From positions 5,208,501 through 5,272,500 of the forward strand of contig NZ_CP073760.1 in the NCBI RefSeq assembly GCF_018399035.1: a stretch of DNA of 64,000 bases, written 5' to 3'. The notes beneath the pieces are model-generated. The model had not been told where the DNA came from. It searched no databases and saw nothing but the letters and a program-made list of their open reading frames with translations. This document shows, one piece after another, positions 26,910 through 34,296 of this stretch. The stretch comes from Thiocapsa sp. GTDB lineage: Bacteria > Pseudomonadota > Gammaproteobacteria > Chromatiales > Chromatiaceae. How positions within the stretch are numbered: the stretch's first letter is position 1; each line of letters starts with the position of its first letter. The position numbers and the translations under genes are program-made.

Positions 26910-27776
26910 ATGATGAACGATCAGGTCGTGGTCGGGTGTGGATATGTGGGCACGCGGCTCGCGCACCAAATCCGGGAGCAGGGCGAAGCCGTCACCGGAA
27001 TCGTGCGATCCGATGCCGGATTAGCTCGGCTGGAGCAGCTCGGCATCAAGGGCTTGCGCTGCGATCTCGCGGCCGAGGACATCGGTGATCTCGGGCTTGC
27101 CGAGGCGCGGGTCTTCCATTTTGCGCCCCCGCCGGGGAGCGGGGTCCAAGATCCCCATACCCGACATCTCGTCGAGGTCTTCGAGCGCTATGGCCATCCG
27201 CGGCGCGTCCTCTATATCAGCACGACGGGCGTCTACGGCGACTGCGCCGGTGCCTGGATCGACGAGACACATCCGGTCGCACCTGTTGCGGCCCGCTCGC
27301 AACGGCGCCTGGATGCCGAGGAGAGGCTGCTGCGTTGGCGCGAGGAGAGTGGCCGGGATCTGGTCATCCTGCGCGTGGCGGGGATCTACGGCCCCGACCG
27401 GTTGCCTCTTGAGCGCATCCGGGCAGGCGCACCCATGGTCCGGCCGCAGGATGCGCCCTACACCAACCGGATCCATGTCGACGACCTGGTCACGGTCTGT
27501 ATCGCGGCGATGCAGCGAGCGCCGTCGGGTGCGCTCTACAACGCCTGCGACGGTCACCCGAGCACCATGACGGACTACTTTCTCGACGTGGCCGCCGCCG
27601 CCGGGTTGCCGAGCCCACCCTTGATCAGCCTCGAGGAGGCCGCCGATCGCCTCTCCGAGGGCATGCTCTCTTACCTGAGTGAGTCGCGTCGTCTGCGCAA
27701 CGATCGGCTGCGTGAAGAATTGGGTGTCGTGTTCCGTTACCCGTCGCTGGCCGAGGGTCTGTGTGGGCTCTTTTAG
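26910..27776 (+). CDS. SDR family oxidoreductase (NAD-dependent epimerase-like, YeeZ type)
   Basis: The 288-residue protein starts with a Rossmann motif VVGCGYVGTRLAHQI and has HFAPPPGSGVQDPHTRHLVEVF, YISTTGVYGDC, LRVAGIYGPDRLPLERI and NRIHVDDLVTVCIAAM, the layout of atypical short-chain reductases related to YeeZ and sugar epimerases. The catalytic YxxxK is not obvious, as in that atypical group. The first ATG at 26910 is followed by another at 26913; AGGTCGG precedes. The substrate is unknown. Confidence 0.85.
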   Translation: MMNDQVVVGCGYVGTRLAHQIREQGEAVTGIVRSDAGLARLEQLGIKGLRCDLAAEDIGDLGLAEARVFHFAPPPGSGVQDPHTRHLVEVFERYGHPRRVLYISTTGVYGDCAGAWIDETHPVAPVAARSQRRLDAEERLLRWREESGRDLVILRVAGIYGPDRLPLERIRAGAPMVRPQDAPYTNRIHVDDLVTVCIAAMQRAPSGALYNACDGHPSTMTDYFLDVAAAAGLPSPPLISLEEAADRLSEGMLSYLSESRRLRNDRLREELGVVFRYPSLAEGLCGLF

Positions 27777-27973
27777 GCGATCGGCGTGTGCGTATCCTCA
27801 AAGGCTTTTGGCGGATATGATTCGGCCGTGCATCGCACACCACAGCGGCGGTGCATTCCGGTCGCGCGGAGGCTCGTATCATCGTCGTCCGTGCTGCCGG
27901 CTCGACTGCACGGTGCTCGATTCGACCTCGAGCCCGAGCATGATCGGAACCGACAATCTACAAGGAGCCATCG

Positions 27974-28378
27974 ATGACCAGTTCTTACCGACAAGCGCCC
28001 GCAATGTTCGCGGCACTGCTCGCAACCGCGGTCTTCGCATCCCCCGCCGGTGCAGCGCAGGACGCGGACTTCCACTACGACTCGACCGAGAGCCTGTATC
28101 GGATCTGCTCGCTTGCACCGGATGCCGACGGGCATCTGATCGCCTCTTTTGCCTGCCGTGCCTTCCTCGAGGCGACCGTGCAGTATCACGACGGTGTCAC
28201 GGCCCGCAACGGGTTGAAGCGGCTCGTCTGTTACCCTCAGGGTGCCACCATCGAGGATGCCCGCGCGGTGTTCGTTGCTTGGGCGCAGGCGAACGCCGGG
28301 AACAAGGAGTTGATGGGTGAGCAGCCCGTGAAGGGCGTGGTGCGTGCGCTTGCAGCCAAGTATCCTTGCAAGGGTTAG
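27974..28378 (+). CDS. Secreted small protein with Rap1a/Tai immunity-type domain
   Basis: The 134-residue protein has a clear signal peptide (MFAALLATAVFASPAGAA) and a strong AAGGAG-like ribosome site 8 bp upstream. The mature part has two paired cysteine positions: ICSLAPDADGHLIASFACRAFLEATVQYHDGV and CYPQGATIEDARAVFVAWAQAN, then PVKGVVRALAAKYPC. This is the pattern of the Rap1a/Tai family, whose founding members protect against type VI effectors. No T6SS effector or secretion gene lies nearby, so an immunity role is not supported here beyond the fold. Confidence 0.72.
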   Translation: MTSSYRQAPAMFAALLATAVFASPAGAAQDADFHYDSTESLYRICSLAPDADGHLIASFACRAFLEATVQYHDGVTARNGLKRLVCYPQGATIEDARAVFVAWAQANAGNKELMGEQPVKGVVRALAAKYPCKG

Positions 28379-28439
28379 AAATAGGTCATCAACCGATCGG
28401 GCGTCGGCGCGACGCCCTCGAATTCCCGGAGATTCAACG

Positions 28440-28673
28440 ATGAAAGTCACCACAGTTGCGGCCGCGTTTGCCGGCATCGTCCTGATCGCCGGATGCGGCA
28501 CCACGACCACCTCCCGTGTCGCCACGGGCACCGGCATGGGCGCAGCCAGCGGCGCCGTCATCGGATCCTTCAGCGGCAACGCCGGTCGCGGCGCGCTCAT
28601 CGGTGCCGGTGTGGGCGCCTTGGGCGGGGTGCTCGTGGACGAGCATCAGCGCGGTAGCTTCAGCAACAACTGA
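28440..28673 (+). CDS. Glycine-zipper lipoprotein
   Basis: Seventy-seven residues with a lipoprotein signal (VLIAGC) and a glycine zipper (GTGMGAASGAVIGSFSGNAGRGALIGAGVGALGGVLVDEH) of the kind in YMGG/OsmB-like envelope proteins. GGAG precedes the ATG. It lies 61 bp after the Rap1a-type gene; both are envelope proteins and may be co-transcribed. Confidence 0.8.
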   Translation: MKVTTVAAAFAGIVLIAGCGTTTTSRVATGTGMGAASGAVIGSFSGNAGRGALIGAGVGALGGVLVDEHQRGSFSNN

Positions 28674-28687
28674 TCCGGACGCTCGAT

Positions 28688-28714
28688 CGACCGAGCCGTT
28701 CGTCGGCTCGGTCG
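28688..28714. terminator. Perfect 11-bp hairpin after the glycine-zipper gene
   Basis: CGACCGAGCCG (28688-28698), loop TTCGT, CGGCTCGGTCG (28704-28714), starting 14 bp after the stop codon. No T-run follows, so it may be a weak or factor-assisted terminator or an mRNA-protecting hairpin. Confidence 0.55.
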
Positions 28715-28731
28715 TCGGCCTGACGATCTCA

Positions 28732-28758
28732 CCCTGCGTGCCCTGCGTGCCCTGCGTG
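28732..28758. repeat. 9-bp tandem repeat CCCTGCGTG, three copies
   Basis: Exact copies at 28732, 28741 and 28750, in the 541-bp gene-free stretch 28674-29214 ahead of the RRM gene. Besides this, the hairpin at 28688 and the repeat at 28931, I see nothing functional in that stretch. A frame across it is open but has no family match. Confidence 0.85.
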
Positions 28759-28930
28759 TGCTCGGTCCATGTCGCTGCGATCGGGTAGGGCGGCTTTCAG
28801 GTCGGCTCCCCGGGAATGGGGTTTCCGCTCGATGAATCGTCACATTTTCTTCAATGAAATGGAGTTGACGCTTCGCACACGATCCACTAGCTTTCTTCAG
28901 GAATCAATCGCGACGCGTCCCGGGGTCCCT

Positions 28931-28978
28931 GTGCAGGAAACGGTGCAGGAAACGGTGCAGGAAACGGTGCAGGAAATC
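28931..28978. repeat. 12-bp tandem repeat GTGCAGGAAACG, four copies
   Basis: Three exact copies (28931, 28943, 28955) and a fourth ending ATC (28967). It lies about 240 bp upstream of the RRM gene and would be part of a long leader if transcription starts upstream of it. In one frame it reads as a repeated V-Q-E-T, but I do not consider that frame a gene. Confidence 0.9.
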
Positions 28979-29214
28979 GGCCTGACGCACGACAGCCACC
29001 AAGTGGTCGTGTCGGGTGCGTTTCGGCCGCCCGTCCGTCATGATGCCGGCTTCGGATCCGGGTTCAATGCCTTGATCCCCTTTCCCGTTCCCATCTCCCG
29101 TGCCGCCGATCTCCGCGCGGGTGCGGGTTTGTGCTTTCCGCTGTCGAGTCGGCTTGTGTGTTGGCAGCTCGGCAGTCTTGGCTCGACCAACGCACACCAG
29201 CATGAGAGACAGCG

Positions 29215-29496
29215 ATGAGGATCTACGTAGGAAACCTGACCTATAGCGTGACCGACGACGACCTGCGGGAAGTCTTCGGAGAGTTCGGTGATCTTGCCGC
29301 AGCGGAGGTGATCAAGGATAAGTTTTCCGGTCAGTCCAAAGGCTTCGGGTTCGTCGATATGCCCAATAACTCGGAGGCGGATGCGGCCATCAAGGCGCTG
29401 AATGAAACCGATTTCAAAGGACGCAAGCTCACCGTCAACGAGGCACGTCCGCGTGCCGAACGTCCACGCGGCGGTGGGGGCGGGGGTCGCTACTGA
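29215..29496 (+). CDS. Small RNA-binding protein with one RRM domain
   Basis: Ninety-three residues: RNP2 (IYVGNL, residues 3-8), RNP1 (SKGFGFVDM, about residue 42) and a short Arg/Gly-rich tail ending RPRGGGGGGRY. These RRM proteins bind single-stranded RNA and in several bacteria are induced by cold. The long gene-free region upstream would be consistent with a regulated leader, but no known element was recognised. AGAGACAGCG precedes the ATG. Confidence 0.95.
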   Translation: MRIYVGNLTYSVTDDDLREVFGEFGDLAAAEVIKDKFSGQSKGFGFVDMPNNSEADAAIKALNETDFKGRKLTVNEARPRAERPRGGGGGGRY

Positions 29497-29593
29497 GCCC
29501 GTCGCTCGAATCATGACCTAGACAGGATCGTCGTCGGGGCGCTTCGCGCCGCCGGCGTCGATGCGTACCCCGGTCTTCCGACCCGCCTCGCCT

Positions 29594-31075
29594 TTATTCG
29601 CTTCGCCGCGCGGGGATCCCGAGACTGTCCCAGATCCCGTCGACCCGTTCGCGTACCGCCTCGTCCATCCGGATCGGGCTTCCCCACTCGCGTGTCGTCT
29701 CCCCCGGCCATTTGTTCGTCGCATCGAATCCGATCTTCGATCCCAGACCCGAGACCGGCGAGGCGAAGTCGAGATAGTCGATCGGCGTGTTCTCGATCAT
29801 CACCGTGTCGCGCGCCGGATCCATGCGGGTCGTCATCGCCCAGATCACATCCTGCCAGTCGCGCGTACAGACGTCATCGTCCACGATAATGACGAACTTG
29901 GTATACATGAACTGACGCAGGAACGACCAGACGCCCATCATGACCCGCTTGGCGTGTCCCGGATATTGCTTCTTGATGCTGACGACCGCGAGGCGATACG
30001 AGCAACCCTCCGGCGGAAGGTAGAAGTCGCGGATCTCGGGAAACTGCTTCTGCAGGATGGGGACGAAGACCTCGTTCAAGGCCACGCCCAGAATGGCCGG
30101 CTCGTCCGGCGGCCGGCCGGTGTAGGTGCTGTGATAGATGGGCTCGCGGCGTTGAGTGATGCGCTCGATGGTGAAGACCGGGAACTCGCCGACCTCGTTG
30201 TAGTATCCCGTGTGGTCGCCGAAAGGCCCTTCCGGTGCCATGTCGTCCGGATGGATGTGGCCTTCCAGAACGATCTCGGCGCTGGCCGGAACCTGGAGAT
30301 CGGACTCCTTGCAGACCGCCAGCTCGGTGCGGCTGCCGCGCAGCAGTCCGGCGAAGGCATATTCGGACAGGGTGTCCGGCACCGGCGTGACCGCGCCGAG
30401 GATGGTCGCCGGATCGGCGCCAAGCGCGACGGTCACCGGGAAGGGTTTACCGGGATGGGCGCGTTGCCAGTCGCGAAAGTCGAGCGCTCCGCCGCGGTGG
30501 GCGAGCCAGCGCATGATGACCCGGTTGCGTCCGAGCACCTGCATCCGATAGATGCCGAGGTTGTGGCGCGCCTTCTCCGGCCCCTTGGTGATGACCAGAC
30601 CCCAGGTGATCAGCCGTGCGGCGTCCCCTGGCCAGCAATGCTGAATGGGCAGACGGCCCAGGTCGACTTGATCCCCGCTGAATTCGACCTCCTGGCAGGG
30701 CGGGTTGCGCCGCACCTTCGGGGCCATGTCCAGCACCTTTTTGAAGATCGGCAGCGACTGCCACGCCTCCTTCATACCCTTCGGCGGGTCCGGCTCCTTG
30801 AGAAAGGCGAGCAGCTTGCCGACCTCGCGTAGTGCCTCCACCGACTCCTCGCCCATGCCGAGTGCGACCCGTCGGGTCGTCCCGAACAGGTTGCCCAGCA
30901 AAGGGATCTTCGACCCCTTCGGTCGCTCGAACAGCAGTGCCGGGCCGCCGGCCCGCAGCGTCCGGTCACAGATCTCGGTCACTTCGAGATAGGGGTCGAC
31001 CTCGACCCGGATGCGTTTCAACTCGCCGCGCTGCTCGAGTTGATCGATAAAATCACGCAGGTCCCGATACTTCAT
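29594..31075 (-). CDS. ubiD: 4-hydroxy-3-polyprenylbenzoate decarboxylase UbiD
   Basis: Prenyl-FMN-dependent decarboxylase of ubiquinone synthesis. The protein has 493 residues with the full UbiD length and signatures: MKYRDLRDFIDQLEQRGELKRI, TWGLVITKGPEKARHNLGIYRMQ, KESDLQVPASAEIVLEGHIHPDDMAPEGPFGDHTGYYN, YPGHAKRVMMGVWSFLRQFMYTKFVIIVDDDV. It requires the cofactor from UbiX (2062-2691). GGGG lies just upstream of the ATG. Confidence 0.97.
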   Translation of the reverse strand: MKYRDLRDFIDQLEQRGELKRIRVEVDPYLEVTEICDRTLRAGGPALLFERPKGSKIPLLGNLFGTTRRVALGMGEESVEALREVGKLLAFLKEPDPPKGMKEAWQSLPIFKKVLDMAPKVRRNPPCQEVEFSGDQVDLGRLPIQHCWPGDAARLITWGLVITKGPEKARHNLGIYRMQVLGRNRVIMRWLAHRGGALDFRDWQRAHPGKPFPVTVALGADPATILGAVTPVPDTLSEYAFAGLLRGSRTELAVCKESDLQVPASAEIVLEGHIHPDDMAPEGPFGDHTGYYNEVGEFPVFTIERITQRREPIYHSTYTGRPPDEPAILGVALNEVFVPILQKQFPEIRDFYLPPEGCSYRLAVVSIKKQYPGHAKRVMMGVWSFLRQFMYTKFVIIVDDDVCTRDWQDVIWAMTTRMDPARDTVMIENTPIDYLDFASPVSGLGSKIGFDATNKWPGETTREWGSPIRMDEAVRERVDGIWDSLGIPARRSE

Positions 31076-31197
31076 TTTTTACCCCACGACGGGATAAAAA
31101 AATAGCTCTTCATTAGGGTAAACCTCGTTCTTCGAGTCGGGCCTTTCTAACCCGCAACCCGGGACATCATAAACTCGGCCACCTGGCTGACCGGATC

Positions 31198-31242
31198 CGT
31201 AGGACGGACAAACGCTGGAGGGACAAGCGCAGCGCAGTCCAC
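31198..31242. repeat. REP-like inverted motif (CGTAGGACGGAC...GCAGTCCACC)
   Basis: A motif of the GTAGG-GGACAAGCGCAGCGCAGTCCACC kind, which I know as a dispersed short repeat in many proteobacterial genomes. It is one of three repeats stacked in the 355-bp gene-free stretch 31076-31430 upstream of ubiD. Confidence 0.6.
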
Positions 31243-31278
31243 CAGCGTCGGCGCAGGAGTCGACCACCCTACCGGCCT

Positions 31279-31312
31279 GGATGGGTTTCGCTGACGCTCT
31301 ACCCATCCTACG
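31279..31312. repeat. REP-like hairpin (GGATGGGT...ACCCATCC, then TACG)
   Basis: GGATGGGT (31279-31286) pairs with ACCCATCC (31301-31308), with TTTCGCTGACGCTCT between. Read on the minus strand it begins CGTAGGATGGGTAGAGCG, a widely dispersed proteobacterial repeat. Confidence 0.75.
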
Positions 31313-31348
31313 TGTTTCGGTTGTTTTGGAGTCGTTCTTCGAATCCCT

Positions 31349-31433
31349 TAAACCGCGTCCCGCCGATCGGCAATGGTGGCCGCGGCATCACCGCAGGCCC
31401 CGACATCGGCGTTCGCACTCCGAACGCGGTTTA
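31349..31433. repeat. Single 85-bp dispersed repeat unit
   Basis: TAAACCGCGTCCCG...CGAACGCGGTTTA, with an interior unlike the other units. Its right end (TTA, 31431-31433) is the TAA stop codon of the oligopeptidase A gene on the minus strand. Confidence 0.85.
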
Positions 31434-33464
31434 AGCGGCGATGCCGGAATGGCGCAGCAAGGCATCCGTATTCGGCTCGCGCCCCCGGAACCGCACATAG
31501 AGCACCATGGCATCCTCCGATCCGCCCTTCTCGAGGATGTTCTCGCGGAAGGACCGGCCCGTGTCCGCGTCGAAGACGCCCGTTTCCTCGAACAGCGAGA
31601 AGGCGTCCGCCGACAGGACCTCGGCCCATTTGTAGCTGTAGTAGCCTGCCGCGTAGCCGCCCGCGAAGATGTGCGAAAAGGCGTGGGCGAAGCGGTTGAA
31701 GGCGGGCGGGCGGATCACGGCGACCCGGTCGCGGACCTCCTCGATGATCTCGTAGACCCGCCCGCCGCGCGCCGGGTCGTATTCCAGATGCAGGCGGAAA
31801 TCAAACAGCGCGAACTCCAGTTGTCGCACCATCTGCATGGCCGACTGGAAGTTCTTCGCCGCGGTCATGCGCTCGTAGAGATCCTGCGGGATGGATTCTT
31901 CGGTCTCCCAATGAGCGGCAAAGAGGTCGAGCGATTCGCGCTCCCAGCACCAGTTTTCCATGAACTGGCTAGGCAGCTCGACCGCGTCCCACGGCACCCC
32001 GTTGATCCCGGCGACACCCGGATAGTCGACCTTGGTCAGCATGTGGTGCAGGCCGTGGCCGAACTCGTGGAAGAGTGTCTCGACCTCGTTGTGGGTCAGC
32101 AGCGAGGGCTTGTTGCCGACCGGCGGGGTAAAGTTGCAGACCAGGTAGGCGACCGGAAGCTGGTCGCAGCGACTGGTGTGCATCCGGTTGGTGCAGACGT
32201 CCATCCAGGCCCCGCCGCGCTTGTTCTGGCGTGCAAAGGGGTCGAGATAGAATTGGCCGCGCAGTGCTCCGGATGCGCCGTCGCGGATCTCGAAGAAGCG
32301 CACATCCGGGTGGTAGGTGTCGAAGGATTCGGCCTCCTGGATCTTCACCCCGAAGAGACGCTCGACGACGCCGAAGAGACCCGAGAGCACACGCGAGATC
32401 GGGAAGTAGGGACGCAGCTCTTCCTGACTGATTTGATACCGGTGCAGGCGCAGCTTTTCGGCGTAGTAGCCGACGTCCCACGGCTCCAGCGTCTCGACGT
32501 TGTGCTGCTCGCGCGCGAACGCCGTAAGCTCCGCGAGCTCCTCGCGGGCCTGACCGACCGAGCGGTCGGCCAGGTCGTTCAGGAAGGCGAGCACGTCGTC
32601 CGGCGAGCGGGCCATCTTGGTTGCGAGCGAGCGCTCGGCATAGTTCGCAAATCCCAGCAGCCCGGCCAGCTCGTGACGCAGCGCCAGGATGCGCTCCATG
32701 ATCTCGCTGTTGTCCCACTGTCCGGCATGCGGCCCCTGATCGGAGGCGCGTGTCCCGTAGGCCTGATAGAGCTCGAAGCGCAGCTCGCGGTTGTCCGCAT
32801 AGGTCATGGCCGGCATGTAGGACGGCAGGTCGAGCGTGAAGAGCCAGCCGGTCTGACCACGCTGCTCGGCGTTTTGTCGGGCCAGCCCCAGCGCGGATTC
32901 GGGCAGGCCCGCGAGCTGCGTCTCGTCCTCGACGAGCCTGCTCCAGGCGTTGGTGGCGTCGAGCACGTTCTCGGAATACTTGGTGGTGAGCTGCGAGAGC
33001 TCCTGACTGATGGCCTTGTAGCGGGCCTTCTTCTCGGCCGGAAGATCGACGCCCGAGAGATGGAAGTCGCGCAGCGCGTTCTCGAGGAGCTTGCGCTGTG
33101 CCGGGTTCAGGTGTTCCTGCGCCGCAACCGCTTCGTAGCCGCGGAAGAGGGCCTCGTTCTGACCGACCTCGGTCCCGTAATCGCTGAGCTTCGGCAGGCA
33201 GGCGTTGTAGGCCGCGCGCAGCTCATCGCCGTTGAGCACGCCGTTGAGATGTCCGACCGGCGACCAGGCGCGACTCAAGCGGTCGTCGATCTCGTCCAGC
33301 GGCTCGACAAAACTCTCCCAGGTCGGCACCGGGACCTCGTGGGTCAGACGCTCGATCTCGGCGCGGCAGTCGGCGAGGCAGACGTCGATGGCGGGCTCGA
33401 CATGTTCGGGACGGATCCGGGAAAAGGCCGGGAGGCCTGTGGTCTCGAGCAAAGGGTTCGTCAT
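31431..33464 (-). CDS. prlC: Oligopeptidase A (M3 zinc metallopeptidase)
   Basis: Cytoplasmic oligopeptidase that degrades signal peptides and other short peptides. The 677-residue protein starts MTNPLLETTGLPAFSRIRPEHVEPA as in the family and carries the zinc motif HEFGHGLHH and the downstream GINGVPWDAVELPSQFMENWCWE with the third ligand. The ATG at 33464 is chosen on homology; an extension upstream is open but Arg-rich. The C-terminus ends NTDALLRHSGIAA and its stop is provided by a dispersed repeat. It is separate from the usual bacterial neighbour genes. Confidence 0.96.
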   Translation of the reverse strand: MTNPLLETTGLPAFSRIRPEHVEPAIDVCLADCRAEIERLTHEVPVPTWESFVEPLDEIDDRLSRAWSPVGHLNGVLNGDELRAAYNACLPKLSDYGTEVGQNEALFRGYEAVAAQEHLNPAQRKLLENALRDFHLSGVDLPAEKKARYKAISQELSQLTTKYSENVLDATNAWSRLVEDETQLAGLPESALGLARQNAEQRGQTGWLFTLDLPSYMPAMTYADNRELRFELYQAYGTRASDQGPHAGQWDNSEIMERILALRHELAGLLGFANYAERSLATKMARSPDDVLAFLNDLADRSVGQAREELAELTAFAREQHNVETLEPWDVGYYAEKLRLHRYQISQEELRPYFPISRVLSGLFGVVERLFGVKIQEAESFDTYHPDVRFFEIRDGASGALRGQFYLDPFARQNKRGGAWMDVCTNRMHTSRCDQLPVAYLVCNFTPPVGNKPSLLTHNEVETLFHEFGHGLHHMLTKVDYPGVAGINGVPWDAVELPSQFMENWCWERESLDLFAAHWETEESIPQDLYERMTAAKNFQSAMQMVRQLEFALFDFRLHLEYDPARGGRVYEIIEEVRDRVAVIRPPAFNRFAHAFSHIFAGGYAAGYYSYKWAEVLSADAFSLFEETGVFDADTGRSFRENILEKGGSEDAMVLYVRFRGREPNTDALLRHSGIAA

Positions 33465-33688
33465 GGATGTGGCCTGGTCGGGTTCGCGGATCAAAGTAGT
33501 CGTTGGGATGTGCTCGGCAGTCGCTCGCACGGAGCCGCCGGGACCACCGGCGGGTCGGAACGGGTGGGGCCTTATCGCCCGCCGGAACATGCGGGCTGCG
33601 CGCCGGAGTTTCCAGTCGGTCGATCGGGTTGGGGCGGCGCCCGGAGATATACCGAGCGCACGTGGGTTTTTCGATGCGTTCGACGTCG

Positions 33689-34285
33689 TCAGTCCGGCAG
33701 GAAACCCATGTTCTGACGCGGCGAGATCCGGCCCTCGAGCGAACGCACCATGTCGATCTTCGGACGCGGTGCGAAGGCCTGCGGGATGCAGAAGTGAAAC
33801 CGCCACAGGTCATGGCGCCAGCGCTCCCCGGCGTCGGCGGAGATGTTCAGCCATTCGTCCGACGCGATCGGAACGAACCGTTCGCCGGCACCGTAGGCAT
33901 AGGTCTTGTAGGCGCCCCTCGGCGTGCAGCGGATGCCCTCCACCGAGAGGTTACGGGTCCCGTTGCTGCCCTCCGCGACGAGCGTAAAGCGCACCACATC
34001 GTCGGCGCCGATCTGCAGATTGCGGGTGTCGATGAAATACCGCAAGCCTGCATCGGGACCATCCGGGACCAGCTCGACCAGATCCGCATCCTGCGGCCAA
34101 GGCGGGAGCGCGGTGCTCGATTCCTGCCAAGGCGTGCCCGGTCGAACGCTCGAGGGTACGGGGGGCTCGGCGTCGGTGACAAATGCGTTCTCCGCGGCCG
34201 AGACGGGCATTGCGAGCCCGAGCCCGATGAGGATGGGCAAGGAGAGCCGTTGCAAGTATTTCATCATGCTGATCAATCGGGACAT
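33689..34285 (-). CDS. CNP1-like secreted protein
   Basis: The 198-residue protein has a signal peptide (LSLPILIGLGLAMPVSA) and a CNP1-type body: WPQDADLVELVPDGPDAGLRYFIDTRNLQIGADDVVRFTLVAEGSNGTRNLSVEGIRCTPRGAYKTYAYG and FCIPQAFAPRPKIDMVRSLEG. The family (first described from Neisseria) has no established function. The start at 34285 is chosen; two in-frame ATGs at 34267 and 34264 are alternatives. It lies 11 bp after the sulfatase gene, so the two are likely co-transcribed. Confidence 0.8.
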   Translation of the reverse strand: MSRLISMMKYLQRLSLPILIGLGLAMPVSAAENAFVTDAEPPVPSSVRPGTPWQESSTALPPWPQDADLVELVPDGPDAGLRYFIDTRNLQIGADDVVRFTLVAEGSNGTRNLSVEGIRCTPRGAYKTYAYGAGERFVPIASDEWLNISADAGERWRHDLWRFHFCIPQAFAPRPKIDMVRSLEGRISPRQNMGFLPD

Positions 34286-34296
34286 ATCGGGCGGCC

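Noticed and set aside
27974..28378. Rap1a-type protein as part of a type VI effector/immunity pair
   Set aside because: No effector, VgrG, Hcp or other secretion gene is nearby; neighbours are an SDR gene and a glycine-zipper lipoprotein.
28769..29218. Open frame overlapping the RRM start by 4 bp with repeated V-Q-E-T
   Set aside because: Overlap is suggestive, but the protein has no recognisable family, low-complexity composition and the repeat explains the open frame.
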